A stretch of DNA of 64,000 nucleotides from Neckera pumila. Lineage: Eukaryota > Streptophyta > Bryopsida > Hypnales > Neckeraceae. A model generated the notes under the pieces. The model was given only the letters and a program-made list of their open reading frames with translations. It searched no databases and was not told the DNA's origin. The translations under genes and the position numbers were made by a program. The stretch is from assembly GCA_963969595.1 (NCBI GenBank), contig OZ018416.1, forward strand, positions 8,386,065 through 8,450,064. The letters run 5' to 3'. Positions 36,681-49,635 of this stretch are shown here, in pieces. How positions within the stretch are numbered: position 1 is the stretch's first letter; the number at the start of each line of letters is the position of its first letter.

Positions 36681-39256
36681 ATGCCTTATCCGCAACAAGC
36701 ATTTGCTCTTCAGCAATGTAATCCTTCCTGCCTGTGGCAAGCGCCTTCCACCAGCTGTGGTTATAGTTTGAATGTGAGAGCGCAAGCTTCAGGCATGCCT
36801 GTCTTGCAATTGACGTCCTGTAGGACGAGGGGTTTAAGTCTCTCATCACAGAAGTTTAGGGTTTCATCTCGCTCTGTGAACCAACGATGTAACAGCGTCT
36901 CAAATTCTCGTGATATGGAGGAGATGCAGGTACGTTTGCCAAGATTTTGGTCCAGCGGTTTCTGAACTAGCAAATATCTTGTCAGAGACCTTTCAATTTC
37001 AATTTTTTGTAAGAGAATGTTAACGGGTGTGTGAATTGTAGGTTGCTGATTTAGACTTTGTACTATGTTGCTTTAGAGAATTCGAAGTCATGCTGAAATT
37101 GTGCTAGTTTTGGTTCTTGTATTTCACGATTCCCTCACTGCCATTGAACCCTAAAATTGAACAGTGCCATTCCTTCTCTTACTTGTAGATTGCGCTCTTT
37201 ACGTTACTTTTAGTCTTGGTAGTTTTGTCACCTCTGACATATCCTGGTTTCAAGCTGGACTTGAGAATTCTGTACTATTATTTGTTGTTTGCCCCCCATT
37301 CTAGTTCGTTGCTTAAATGCTTTCGGCGTTCGTGTAACCACGAATATTTTAATTTGGCTAGTTTATCATTATTGTATCAGATTAAACTGGGATTTTAGCT
37401 AGTGAACGGGGCACATACTTTGAGTAATGGCGGTGTGGATCACACGACCTTGTTGAGTATTTGGAGACGCTTTGTCAGTAAGAGTTTGCAGGAGAGTTTG
37501 TGATATCGTTTTCACGATCGCATGAAAACTCTGTCAGGACGCAGAATTCGACCAGCTGGGAGAGGAAGAGCTCGATGCTTTGTTTGAGGAGTACGGGGAG
37601 ACAGTGAGAAATGATGCGGAGTCAAGCAATGTTACATCGGAGGTTGATGAGGATTCTGACAGTTTAGCTTGTAAGTCTCCGAGAGTGAGCCTCAACTCCA
37701 TGCTGTCCTTTCTTGTTTTCCAGTGACATAGGAGTAGGGCCAATCATGCACCCTGGAGGTATTGTTATTAGAACTTACCTGTTAAAAGCTTCAGCTGCGG
37801 AGAATGTCAAGCTACTTCTTCAACTATCGCGGGGGGGTTCAGTCACTTTGTGATATGGCTTCTTCATGCCCTCCACTTGTGTCAAATTTTGAGGAGGGCT
37901 TAGTGGCATAAGCTTCACTTTTCAGTGCAATTGCGGTGGGCTAAACTATTTCTAAGTTTTCCAACTTTTAGCTATAACTTTGGATTGAAGTTATTCTTTC
38001 TATCTTATTTTAAACTAAATGAGTGAGTATAAAGTCGTGTATGATTTAGTCTTCGATGCATTCAAGGATTTGTCACAACTAAAAAGTTACACAAAGATAT
38101 ACGGCATGACTTGAATCCTAGTGTATCCCACAATAATTGTTCAGAACAGCGTAGTGTACTTTCATCATTTTTCATTGTTTGCATATTCATGCGACGAAGG
38201 TGGCGTGCAGTTGCGGTGGCCTTGGCTGAGGCTGCAAATGATGTGAAGGGTAGTGAGATTCAAGTGTTGTTCGTGAAGCCTCTCATCTACTGGGCCCGTT
38301 TCTTTGTTGTCGTCACCGCCTTCTCCAAGCCCCAGATCGATGCAGTGGGGTATGTCGACAATCTCTTCACCCCCCTTAATTGCTTAAGCCGAAAATAGAA
38401 CATCCACTTTGGAAGCTAACAGTGGATTACAGTAACTTTAAAAGCATATTTCTAATGTTCAAAATGTAGGCTATGATTTCGACTTTCCATTGGTACATTT
38501 TGCTTCTTCCTTGAACCTTCCTAAATGATTTATTTCAACTCCTGTGGAAATAAATGTGCCACTTTTGACCATTCGGGCACTTAGGGTTGTAGGATTTACT
38601 CTTAAAGATATCTGGCTTAACAAAACACAATCAGTGATGTTTGGAGCCATAAATCTGCTTATTTTTTAAGTGATGTTTTCTTCTCTTGGTGCAATACATT
38701 GACTCACTGGCTTGTGTTCTGAAGTTTCTGTGCTGAACCTGAGTTAGGAAGCCGCTTCTTTTTCATGTGTGATCTGGGGTGATGCAGGAAGAGAATGCGA
38801 GACGTATCTGAAGAGAAGTTCAACCGCTCCCCGAGAGGCGATAGCAAGCCTAACTCGTGGACTTTGCTAGATTACGGTATTTCATGCTCTCGTTCCCTTA
38901 ATTCTTGTGACATTCCATATAATCCAATTTGGCACCTACGAGTCATGAACCTGCGAAAGGAGGTGATGCTCTTTATGAATAAGTATTCAATTGTTGCTCA
39001 ACTACCTTGTTTTGCAGCCCCACTTTTTCTCATCGCTTAGTAGTCTTCATAGCAATAATGAAAATTTGAGAACATGAAAATTTCCGGTTTAGTCTTTCTC
39101 TCCCTATCATGCTGAAGGTGCTGGTTGTTGGGGGATGCAGGTGATGTCGTGGTCCACATTTTTCTTCCCAAGGAAAGGGAATTTTACAACCTGGAAGAGT
39201 TTTACGGAAACGCTACTCTTGTCCCTCTTCCTTTTGAGAATCGTTCTATGCAATGA
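36681..39256 (+). CDS. IOJAP: Iojap/RsfS-family ribosomal silencing factor, probably plastid-targeted
   Basis: Five exons join to a 241-residue protein: 36681-36929, 37538-37670, 38211-38349, 38788-38876, 39141-39256. All junctions are GT-AG and all phases agree. Residues 1-83 are Ser-, Gln- and Arg-rich with few acids, as in a plastid transit peptide. An acidic linker follows ([17 protein letters not shown]). The RsfS (DUF143) domain spans about residue 129 to 235: [48 protein letters not shown] and [12 protein letters not shown] match its conserved strands, including the LLDYGDVVVH signature. Bacterial RsfS binds ribosomal protein L14 and prevents subunit joining; plant Iojap relatives act on plastid ribosomes. 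The frame is open upstream to an ATG at 36582, which would add 33 less transit-like residues, so I prefer 36681. No neighbour is functionally linked. Confidence 0.93.
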
Positions 39257-39558
39257 TAGAATGGAACACGTAGGAGAATTTCTGTCCTGATTAGGTTTAA
39301 AATCAGCCCCATTATGGTGCTGCACATGAAAGTTACGATGATGCATTGACCCTCGTGTTGTCAACGTATATTCAGTTGCGAATCCTCTTCATCTGGGTCC
39401 AAGTGCTGTTGTTCTTGGTAGCTTGTCATTTGAGGAATTGTAGTGTTATGATTCTGAAGGAATATTCATACCAGGGGAGTATATTTCAAATTTTGAGAGG
39501 GATAAAATAGCTCCATTATGATGGAGAGTTGAGATTTGAGCATGATACGGTTTAGATG

Positions 39559-40598
39559 TTAACCCCTAAAAGTCCTGAGTGTTCTTTTGGGGATAATTGA
39601 AGGTTTGCTATAATTTGATGTGATTTTTTGAAAGTTTGTTGAAATAGAAAAATGCGTTAGCTTTTGGGGAATATAATTTTTATTTCAATTGGTGCCTGGG
39701 AGCAAAAGTTATGCCACCCCAAGCTCAAAAATGTAAGTTATTGGGCAACACAAAAAAATCATTGAAATTCAAGATAAATTTTAATTGTTTTCTTCCTATA
39801 GAAAATGCTCTTGTCTATATAGAAAGCTTTTATTCATTTCATTTGGATTAGTGGTGAGAAAGCTATAGAAAGTTGTTGTTTTTGGACAATCAAAGTATTT
39901 TCTTCAAAAAATAATTTATAGAATTCCTTTTTCAATTCACTTATCACAATTTTTCAATAATAGAAATTTCACATAGTTTAATATTTATTTGTGAGAACAA
40001 TCTCACCATTAGGATTAGTTTGTTTCAATTCCATCGTAGAACCATTTAGCTTTTTTAAATTTAGAACAGTATTAGGGCTTGGACTTTCTTAGCACTAGGT
40101 AATATATGGAGGGAGCAAGGGACATAGGTTGAAATGTTTTGACATAAGTGACAGGTTGTCCAAATAAAAAAAGCGTTGGAGCTATTAATAATTTAGTTTC
40201 TCCTTTTATCTTGTATCTACTTCTATGTTAGAATTTTTTTATGAACGTAATTCAAGTGTTTTTATTTATATTTATTTTTTCCAACCGTCCAACTCAGTTC
40301 TTCAATTTTAAAAATTAGAAATTCAATTTGTATTGCAAAAATGTTAAATTAGTAAGACTCAAAGTCTTGTAATCTAGTCATGCAAGGGGTGCAAAAATAA
40401 TTGTTTTTAAGACTTTAAATGCAAATATCTTGTAATTTGCACAATCAAAATTCTTCCACATATTTTCATACTAATTTAGTGTAAGATCCTAAACTTAGAT
40501 ATGCAAAAAAAAAATGTAAAACATATTTGCACTTTGCTTTAGAAATGATAGTTTTGAGTGTTTCTGATGAATAAAGACCTTAGAACTTTAGGGTTTAA
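39559..40598 (-). mobile_element. TTAA-ended element, copy D (1040 bp)
   Basis: Left end TTAACCCCTAAAAGTCCTGA at 39559; right end ccttagaactttagggtttaa at about 40597. The interior reads as the reverse complement of copy A: aatataatttttatttcaat at 39680, ggagcaaaagttatgccacc at 39699, and agaacaatctcaccattagg at 39993. It is longer than the others because of a 100-200 bp internal stretch near 40060-40160 not seen in copy A. Confidence 0.72.
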
Positions 40599-42060
40599 AA
40601 TTACATCCAAATGAAAAATCCTAATTGAATTATCAATCAAAATATGAGTATCTTGCCATATTTTTGTACATAATTTATATTCTAATAGTGAAATATAATA
40701 CTATACATAAAAGATTAAGATAACCATTTTGACCTATTTATATAATACCATATATAAAATGTTTACCGTCCATTTTAATAATATGAATATCTAAGAGAAT
40801 ATGCCAAGGGGTCATACATATTTTTTAATAAAAGAAAAATCTTCATATAAAAAAATCCAAATAGAAATATAATTTTCCATTAGAAATTATACAGAGTAAT
40901 TCTTATGAATTTTCAAGTAAATTTCTTAAAACTCAAATCCATCTATAAGTCATGAGTATCCCTATCAAAATCCATAACCAATCTTTATTAAATCTATAAT
41001 TCAAAAATAAATAGTTTTGAGTCATCCAATATATTCATTGGACGAAATTTGTGATTTTGGTTAGTCATTTTTAGGTGACATCCATAGTGATTAGGTTGTT
41101 TTTATGTTAACAATGACATCAAACATACAATCAAAACTTCATGTATTAATTTATTTTTGATTGATTACTAGTGCATTTAAACAACACATGATCTTTTATA
41201 ATTTTACATATTAGGAGCAAATGGGTGGAAATCTCAAGAGTATTTCTTTTATGGTGCAAAAAATTGCTCAAAAGCAATTTAAGAAAATTATAAGAGAATG
41301 TTTGGCCATATATTCATACTTTCTAAATAGACAAAATTACTAAATTGCTAAAAAGTCTTTGAGATTGCATCATTCTTTTCAGAAGAATATGTTCACTTGA
41401 GGGATGAATAAATGAGGTATCATCTACATTCTACATGTATCATCTACATCCACAATATAAATACCTTTGTCACTTTAATTTTTGCATAGTCTAAAATAAA
41501 TAAAACAAGAATTGTGTGATTGTGAGGCTCTTTTCACTCCAACAAAACTCAAACTATATTGTGTGGCATAAATGATGAATCAATACTTCTTTTTTGGGAA
41601 ATATAGGTCTAGATTGCACCATTTCAAAATAACTCTCTACTTATTGTTGGATAAGAGTAATCATTCTTGCCAAAAATTCGTTCATTTTTACTTAAAATTT
41701 GGATTTAGTTGCCAAATTTGAAAAAAAAAGTACATGAATATAATTGAAAGTTGATTTTTGCTCCCAAACATGGATGGATGTAGAAATATAGTGCATCACA
41801 AAAATTTAAGTGATCGCCATGCCAACACTTTCTTAAAAACTAAAAAACAAGCCTTAGTGTAGTTGTAGATAAGATTTGGAAACTTAGATTCAGAAACCAA
41901 AGAGTTGATGCCATAGTCTTTGTCCAAAGGATAGAACCAATAAAATAACAAAAAATTAAAATTATTTTGTACAAAGAATTTCTTAACAAAGATGCCCACT
42001 CATAGATAGGAAAATGACGATGTAAACCTAATCTCACTTTCGCTGCTACCCCAAAATCAA
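40599..42060. other. AT-rich intergenic DNA with a dispersed repeat
   Basis: 41610-41815 matches 52345-52545 in direct orientation (gtgcaccatttcaaaataa / attgcaccatttcaaaataa, gatgaagttgcc / gatttagttgcc, atatagtgcttcacc / atatagtgcatcac). This dispersed repeat has no recognised class. No gene seen. Confidence 0.5.
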
Positions 42061-44027
42061 ACACGGCACCCTGAGTACCGGTAACAAGGCATCTATCCAT
42101 CTATCCAGTAATCGGTGGCCGCTTTGACTTTCTCGAGGAATCGTTTCCAGCCGCCCAAGTTTTCCGTCGGCGTCCACCCGACGAAGATCCATCGATCCCA
42201 ACGAATCGTCCCTGACGTCCACATTTGCCGTCGACGATCACTGAAAACCACGTTCCTCGTTCGAACCTGTCCCCATCCCGGCACCGTCAGTGTGCCCCGC
42301 CTTTTCGCTCTGCTTACGTTGTCGCTTGCTTGTGGCTGAAATCTTTTTCTAGCTTCGCCATGGCGTATTCAGTAATTCAGTAGTTTGTTTTTCAGTCCTG
42401 CATGCTGCTCATTTTGCGGTGCTTTGCGAATTTTGAATTAAAGAGAACGGACATTTACACCTTCTCGTCTGCATCTTTCAGCGTAAGGAGTTTCGCCGTG
42501 GATTTGGCCAGGACTTTGTCCTTGATTTTGCTGTACGATTGATCGCTGTAAGGACCGAGTTTGATTATCTTCGTTGTTCCTGAATTTTTGGCATTCTCGA
42601 TTTTGTTTTAGGCAGTCGACATTAGCTCGTCTTGCAGTGCTTTGGTAAACTCGAATCAAAGTTACGGACGGCTCCTGCCTCTACTCTGCTTCTTTCAGTT
42701 TCACAGTGGATGTGGTCGGGGCATGTCTTTTGCTGCTCGATTACGGTAATGTGAAGACGGAGTTCTTTTGGATTGCTTTTTGCCAAACGTCTATAGCCCT
42801 TCGTACGTGTCAGCCGTGAGGAATTTCAGTGGATATGGTCGGGGCTTATCCTTCAATTTTGCTGTCCAATTGATCACTGTGAAGTATACAGACAGAGTTA
42901 AGTATTGTTCGTGTTTTTAAATTTTGCTGAGCGATTGATCAATGAGTGAGTGACGTATCTTGAGTGCAAGTTTTGTGTATTTAATTTTTTGTGATGTTGT
43001 TTTAAGGAGTCGACTGTGCGTGTTGGATGGATGTGAATAGTGGATAGGAGAGGTGCCGTGGATTACTACAGTAGTATGTCTTAGGTTTCGCGAGGTGTCG
43101 CAAACGTGACGGGGCTCGGGACGCTCCGAGGTCCGGCGCAGATCGGGTGACAGTGGCGGAATTTTGATTTGATTTTCATTTGTGGCTTGTAGCGTTGGTT
43201 TTGGTTGCAGCGAAGGGATGAAGGTTCTCTTGTGAAGGAGATTGAATCAAATTGCGAAATATCTGGTTCATCGTAAGGTTGATTGATGGTGTTGATGACT
43301 AGTGCGGTCGATACTGCGGACAATTAAGCGTGGTTTCTGACTGAGTGAAAGTACTTTGGAGTCACATGCCGTATGTGGCTATTCTTTGTTTGTGTAAAGG
43401 ATAATAAGCCCTTGTACATGCTGAGACGGTTCTTTGGAACTCCGTAGCTCGATTGCGCTCAGCGAAGAGGCTGGCTGGCGAAGCGCCCGGGCCCCGAGCG
43501 TTGGATGGGAGATTATTCGTCTATTTCTTGCGGGAAAATGCTTCAGGAAACGATCCCTAACTAGCTCGGCAAGCAGAGTATAGCAGCTGAGAGCTTCATT
43601 TTGCATTTGTGAAGCTTCAATTATTTCAGTTCTGGTTGATTTCCTGCATGGAACTCGATCGACGGCTACGTATATCTGCGGAAGGGAAACCAATTTTTGG
43701 AGGTTTTCCTGAGCCTTCCACGCCGAATATTACATCCGAGGCCGTCACGTCACAACTTTCGTACCTACTCTTTCATCACTTTTCATTTCTTCGAGCGCTC
43801 TCTTCCGAGGATGCGCACCTTGGTTTCGAATTATCTTAGACTGCCTGCTTTCGAAATTCTCTTCTGAAGTGTGATCGTCCAGGGTTTCTTGTGAGGGTGG
43901 AGCGATTGAACTTTTAGCAACCTCCTCCTTGGCTTAGGTTAGACGTTATCCGTGACTCTCAGTGAATCTGATTTTGGAAGCTGAAGACGGTGGTCTGCAG
44001 TCGCACCTTTGCTTCAATTTCGCAGCC
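42061..44027 (+). promoter_or_regulatory. GC-richer upstream and leader region of the PDK gene
   Basis: GC content rises sharply from about 42060 and stays high to the PDK start codon. Frames up to 104 codons occur on both strands and none is convincing. The last 200 bases contain upstream start codons (for example a frame at 43609-43839). No TATA box is clear. A non-coding first exon in this region is possible. Confidence 0.3.
42430..42960. repeat. Three diverged repeats upstream of the PDK gene
   Basis: Near 42498, 42707 and 42828 the sequence runs gtggatttggccagg, gtggatgtggtcggg and gtggatatggtcggg, each followed by a tcc or tct segment, ttttgctg..cgattgatc-like sequence and gtgaag or gtaagg with ac(a)gagtt. 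A fourth partial ttttgctgagcgattgatc is at about 42925. Spacings are irregular (about 120-210 bp). They may be part of the promoter or leader of PDK. Confidence 0.5.
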
Positions 44028-47000
44028 ATGTCGATGCGAGCTGTAAAGAGACTGGCAGAAACAGTTTCTAGGGATGTGGTAGATGACATCTACAATTGCA
44101 GCTTGGTGAATCAAACAGGGGTGAGCCTGAAGTACATGATGGATTTTGGTTCCTACCCATCTGCTGCAAGGTACAAGAAGAACCTTCTAATGTCGTCGCA
44201 ATTTCTGCACAAGGAGCTTCCTGTCCGCTTAGCGCATCGAGTGACGGAGCTCGAGAATTTACCATACGGACTATCCTCCAAGGCAGGGGTTCTCAAAGTA
44301 CGTTCCCATTCAGCTTCGACTCTGTAACTTTTCATGCAAGAGTTAGGATTTTATTATTTTGATTGTTGCTATAATTACGTGATTGATTTGGGTGCGGTTT
44401 GTTAGAATATTCCTCGTTTTCGTCATCCTTGACTAGAAACTGTGCTAATGAAGACTATCGTCCCCGGTGCATACCTAGTAACATGGTTGGACACCATGGG
44501 TTTTGGGTATTAATTTGACTAAGGGCTACAGAATAAACTTAAAGTTAAGGTATTCACTTTTGCTTATGCTGTGGATATTCTGTCATACTAAACAAGCAAC
44601 ACCATACAACATATGTAAAATCCCATAAAAAAATATCTATGAAATTTGGGATTGTTGGAGTTATGTAGTTGCTTCATGTACAATCCTCATTCATCATCCG
44701 TAAAAATATTTACCTACAGCATTCAACTTTGTCAATTGTTAATTAACTACATTGGCAATGTGGACCTTTGATTTTGACCTATCGTTTGCTGTTAGACATA
44801 GATTTTGTGTTTGCATTGCCTTCAATGATCAATGTGGTAGGAATCAATGCGTAGGAGTTACATTCAATAGATGAAAAAGTCTAATGACTTTCTTAATGAA
44901 TAATTTATTACTAGATCTTAAAATTTTGAAGGCCTATTAGAAATATGTTTCTTTATTTATTCATTGTATACATAAGTTAGGGCTTTACCAATGCAACTGT
45001 AACTTCATATACCTGGTTTACACTTTTAGCTATTTCTTTGCTGCAATGTACTTATAATTTTTATATTTTTTTCCTTAGGCTTTACGTGATGAGCTTTCAG
45101 TGGACTAATCATGACGTGTATTGTATGTAATTTCGTTACTTTTTCATTTTGCATATTCGTATGCAGCTGATATTTTATTCAGGTACGAGAGTTATTAGGT
45201 GCTCATAAACGGGACTAAATCTTATCCATGTACTGCGAATTTCAACAGGTTCGAGATTGGTACGTGGATTCTTTCAAGGATCTCCGAAGTTTCCCAAGAA
45301 TTCAAGATACGGAAGACGAGGCGAGATTCACCAGTTTGATAGCAAGGGTCAAAGCGCGGCATAACGAGGTCATGCCAACGATGGCGATGGGAATTCAGGA
45401 ATTGAAAGAGGACTTGGGTCGGAAAGTCGGTCTGAACGAGCTTCCTGAGATTCACTCGTTCCTGGATAGATTTTATATGTCAAGAATTGGTATCCGAATG
45501 CTCATTGGTAAAGTATTCTTTCCGTTGATTCTGTTTAATGCATTTCCCCCAATTTTTTCTTTGAACGATGTATGTGATGCCTTCTGCACCTGTACAATAT
45601 TGCAGTAACCCCGGCTGAATCAGCAAGTTGAAAGACACCAAACCTCCCGGTTGGTTGAATAAATATTTCTATGTTTTTTTAAATTATTATTTTTTCAACA
45701 GGGGTTTGCTTTATTGACACGTCCTAGTGTGTCAGTATTGCAGCTGAATCCTGCGTTGTGTTCTAGTTGTTCGTGTGAGAGTATTGATGCAATGGAATCA
45801 GAAGCCGCTCTGATTAGTGTTAGTTATCATGCCTGGCTATGGAAGACTTTTCGTTTCTTATTTAAAAAATTTCTATTGTTCCTCCAGGGCAACATGTGGC
45901 GTTGCATGCTTCTCCTCCTACTCCGGACTATATAGGTCTTATCTGCTCGAGGGTTTCTCCTGTTGAAGTCGCTCAAAATGCTATAGATGATGCTCGATCC
46001 GCATGCATGCGCACGTATGGGACTGCACCTGAAGTGCACGTTTACGGAGATCCACATTTTTCTTTTGCGTAAGCACATTCTCCCTAGCTTGCCAGTTTTC
46101 GGTACTTTTCAGTTCTTGAAGCAGTGTAGAGTCCAATTTTGCTTCGTAGATAATTCATGGTCGCCCTCCTGTCTCGTGCAGGGGCAGGCTCTGGCGTAGA
46201 GGGATCTTCTTCTTTCTAAGACTTTAACTGTTTCTCTCGAAGCTTAAATTTACAAAGCTCAGCACAGCATGATTTATGATAATGTCAGTACTGAGGGCTC
46301 TGCTCACCTCGCACTAGCTGACCTGAAATGAATTTTATGTTATTTCGCAGTTACGTGCCTACGCACCTGCACCAAATGCTGTTTGAATTGGTCAAGAATT
46401 CTCTACGTGCTGTTCAAGAGCGTTTTCAGGATGCGGATCATGACTGTCCTCCGATTCGTGTTGTAGTTGCCGATGGTATTGAAGACGTTACAATCAAGGT
46501 ATACCCGCAGCATTACTTTGAGCGAAGTCTGAGCCTGGTAGGGTCTACGTGCTGCTGTCATTGTTTTGCGAGTAGTTTGGGAGGCTCCCCCTGTCGACGC
46601 TTGTGACGCTACTCAAGTCCCAGACTGCTTGATGACGATTGAATGTTTGTTACAGAACCACATACTGCGTGTTACTGCATACCAGATAAGTTTTCTGACT
46701 GGTGACTTGTTTCGACAGATTTCTGATGAAGGAGGTGGTATTCCCAGGAGTGGGCTACCAAAAATCTGGACGTATTTGTACAGTACAGCCCAAAACCCGG
46801 TGGTTCTTGGCAGGCAGGACCAGGAGATGCCTAACGTTATGGCTGGGTATGGTTATGGTTTACCTATTAGTCGATGCTATGCTCGTTACTTTGGAGGGGA
46901 TTTACAAATAAGTTCGATGGAAGGATATGGTAAGTGTTCTCTCTCTCTCTCTCTACACTCTTGTCATTGGTGGCTCCAATTTTCCCCGTGTTGGAAGTAT

Positions 47001-47179
47001 GAAAGCAGATGTCATTCTCTTGTTTTTTTTATTCTACTGGCATACCAATGATGGGGTTTTCTTTTGTAATACGGTATTCATTATACTTGCAACTGAATAA
47101 GTGTGTTGCTTTTCTTGCAGGGACTGATGCGTATTTGCATCTCAACCGGTTAGGAAATGTACAAGAGCCTTTGGCTTAG
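44028..47179 (+). CDS. PDK: Mitochondrial pyruvate dehydrogenase kinase
   Basis: Six exons give a 375-residue protein: 44028-44297, 45249-45507, 45888-46068, 46351-46498, 46719-46929, 47121-47179. All introns are GT-AG and phases agree. The kinase inactivates the mitochondrial pyruvate dehydrogenase complex by phosphorylating serine in E1-alpha. The N-terminal helical domain includes LKYMMDFGSYP, LPVRLAHRVTELENLPYGL and RHNEVMPTMAMGIQEL, the last bearing the conserved histidine of the family. The GHKL ATP-binding fold shows the N box (ELVKNSLRA), the G1 box (DEGGGI) and the G2 box (GYGYGLPISRCYARYFGG), then GTDAYLHLNRL near the C terminus. Length agrees with plant PDKs (about 360-380). ATG 44028 is chosen because the family motif begins soon after; the basic, amphipathic start MSMRAVKRLAETVSR suits mitochondrial import. 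Branched-chain ketoacid dehydrogenase kinase is less likely. Confidence 0.97.
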
Positions 47180-47653
47180 TTCAATATCGGAGTAGTTTTT
47201 AGGAGATTCGCAGTGCGAGCTTTTGTTCTATCCGATAGTACTTGAATATTGAATCTCATTTTCTTTCTGAGCTAAAATTTCAAGTTCTTCTCTGTGAAGG
47301 ATGATCGTAACCTCAACGAGCACCTACGATTGAAATCGGAGAGATTATTTCTGCCAATCTCGCCAGCTATCAAGAAATCAATATACGTCCCCATCCTTTT
47401 ACATGGTACCTCATATCTTGTCACTTCTTTGTTGCACAGTTGTGACGAGAAATATATGCCATGGGATCGGGTCGTGCCTGCTTGTAATCCATTTGCGCAG
47501 CATTTTGTAATAGTCTCTTGATGGAGATGACTTCAAATAGAACAGCTTCCAACCCCGCTGAGTTACGCTACTGAACCCAGAGCCATCGATGACGGATGAG
47601 TCGTCGAGGAAATTGCTCTTATGAAAGTAAAAGGAGGATTGGGTGGCTGTTTT

Positions 47654-47698
47654 GTCCCATACGTTTTGTCGAAGGTGTGACAGATTGTGGGTACAAGA
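47654..47698 (+). promoter_or_regulatory. Putative U2 promoter: degenerate upstream sequence element and TATA-like box
   Basis: GTCCCATACG at 47654-47663 keeps the TCCCA core of the plant snRNA upstream sequence element (consensus RTCCCACATCG) and sits 69 bases before the U2 start, the usual distance. TACAAG at 47693 lies at -30 where a TATA box is expected in polymerase II snRNA genes. Both are degenerate. Confidence 0.45.
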
Positions 47699-47722
47699 CC
47701 CTCTGGTTGGGACAGGTAAGAC

Positions 47723-47918
47723 ATACCTTTCTCGGCCTTTTGGCTAAGATCAAGTGTAGTATCTGTTCTTATCAGTTTAATATCTGATACGAGGCTCATC
47801 GAGCCTCATGATATTAATCTAATTTTTCTGTGGTGCCGGACCATACGGCAGCTTGCTGCCCGGTCCAGCGCGTGTCGCCTTGGTCTTGCACTATCTCCTT
47901 GGCTGGCGCAGCCCTCCT
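47723..47918 (+). ncRNA. U2: U2 spliceosomal snRNA
   Basis: The first 67 bases, from ATACCTTTCTCGGCCTTTTG onward, are essentially the universal U2 5-prime end, including GTAGTA (47756-47761), which pairs with the intron branch site. A perfect stem IIb follows (gaggctc at 47791 with gagcctc at 47801), then an Sm-type site AATTTTTCTG at 47821. Stem III has compensating arms GGACC/GGTCC (47838, 47862) and GGCAGC/GCTGCC (47847, 47855). Stem IV includes the conserved cttgcacta near 47886. Intact pairing in sequence unlike other species' stems argues for a functional gene. The 3-prime end is approximate. It lies about 540 bp downstream of PDK on the same strand. Confidence 0.95.
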
Positions 47919-48779
47919 CACCTCTTGCGAGGGACCCAACTGAAATTCTAAATAGCAAATTATCAAAAGTTGCTGGAAGGCCTTTTCGGAGTGCCATGGC
48001 AATGCAGTATGTTTAATTTTGAAACTGTCCAATGTGTGAAGGAGGTGATGCCACCAAACGTACTGGGGTTTGAAAGTTGTTGCTAATTATGCTTGCTAGG
48101 GAATGGAGAATTGAACGTTGAGGGATCAGGAGGAAGCGAATCGTTTCACTTCAAAGGATGTGAGGGTTACAAGAGGTACTGAAGAAGTCGATTTCTGCTT
48201 CCTCTCATGGACTTGCAAAACGAATTGATTGCTGATTTTTTTTAATCTTTTCTGTAGCATGCTTTTGCAAGTGGAGTACAGTACTGGAAAAACAGAACGT
48301 GAATGCGTGCATAGACTAGACTTCTAGAGTCTAGACTGTAAGTTGATTCATGGAGTTGCTTGTACAAGCTTGGGTCCGCTGCAATGATGTAATCTATCGT
48401 TCGATTGATTCCGAAGCGCTTTGATCAATGATGCAAAACGACGTAGACTTTTAAACCTTTTCCGACGCATTGTGTGCACATGTGGTAGGCAAGTTGCTCC
48501 ATGTAAGTTAGGTCGCTGACGTAACCTGACGAGACTATCCGGAGAAAAGGTATTCCAAGTCTCCTTGCCTCTCAATTCCCAATGCCATGCAACAGGTGTT
48601 GTAATCAAAGTAAACCTCGTGCACGCTGGTTGTGCCAGTAGGGGAAAACACAATAGATTTCAGTACACTTGTTGAATTCTCGCATGTTGTGTACGCTGCG
48701 ATTGTGCCAAGATGGGAAATCATTATTGAGTTCCTCCATGTTGATGAATGGGGGTTTGTTTTTCGTAATGGTCCTCTAC
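47919..48779. other. Intergenic DNA downstream of U2
   Basis: Moderate GC. A tctagagtctaga palindrome near 48322-48335. Frames such as 48348-48653 minus show no family. Nothing assigned. Confidence 0.5.
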
Positions 48780-49230
48780 TTAATCCCTAAAGTCCCAAGG
48801 TCATTTTTCTATCAACAATGACTCAAAATTGCCAGAATCTGTTGCATTCATCCATGGAAACTGAAAAAATGTATTTTTTTAAATCTAACTAGAGGATCTT
48901 GTACTTCACTTGTCTCAAACCATGTGCTAAAATTTTCATAAAGTTTGACAGTAAAGATTGAGAGATATTAGCATTCAATGTTAGAAAAAATTAAAGTTTT
49001 TTGGCACATTGGCCTACAATTTCAGATGGCTTTGAACGCCATTTGTGGAAAAAATTTGCACTGAAGACTTTGAATTAAAAAAAAATTGGGTTGAGGAATT
49101 GGGTTGAAAGTCTAAGGAAAAAACTCAATTTTCATTCTTTAAAAAATTGTTAAGTAGAAGTAGGTCCAAGATCAAAAGAAAAATTAAATTGCCCTAATAG
49201 CTCCTTGATGGGATTAAAACACTATAATCC

Positions 49231-49420
49231 AATGTTGAGATTGTTTTAGCAAGAAAGCTTATCCTTGTCAAATAATTTAATGTTGAGATTGTTTTAGCAA
49301 GAAAACTTATCCTTGTCAAATAATTTAATGTTGAGATTGTTTTAGCAAGAAAACTTATCCTTGTCAAATAATTTAATATTGAGATTGTTTTAGCAAGAAA
49401 CTTATCCTTGTCAAATTATT
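49231..49420. repeat. 48-bp tandem repeat, four copies
   Basis: aatgttgagattgttttagc (last copy aatattgag) begins at 49231, 49279, 49327 and 49375, a strict 48-bp period with very few changes between units. Copies A and D carry the corresponding sequence once, so the amplification happened within this copy. Confidence 0.92.
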
Positions 49421-49635
49421 TTTTTTGAAAAATAGTGAAAATTGCATTAAAAAATGAATCCTATAAGTTAATTTTTGCAAGAAGATGCTCTAAATGCCCA
49501 AAAAATAAGATTTTCTATAGCTTTCACATAACAAATCCAAATGGAATGAATCAAAGCTTCCCATATAGATAAAATTACAATCTATGGGAAACTAGTTTTT
49601 TTAATCTTTTTTTAATTTTCTTGTATGAAGAAGTT

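Noticed and set aside
45714..45935. Frame in the region of PDK exon 3
   Set aside because: It crosses the intron acceptor in the wrong frame; the kinase reading frame through 45888-46068 is the real one.
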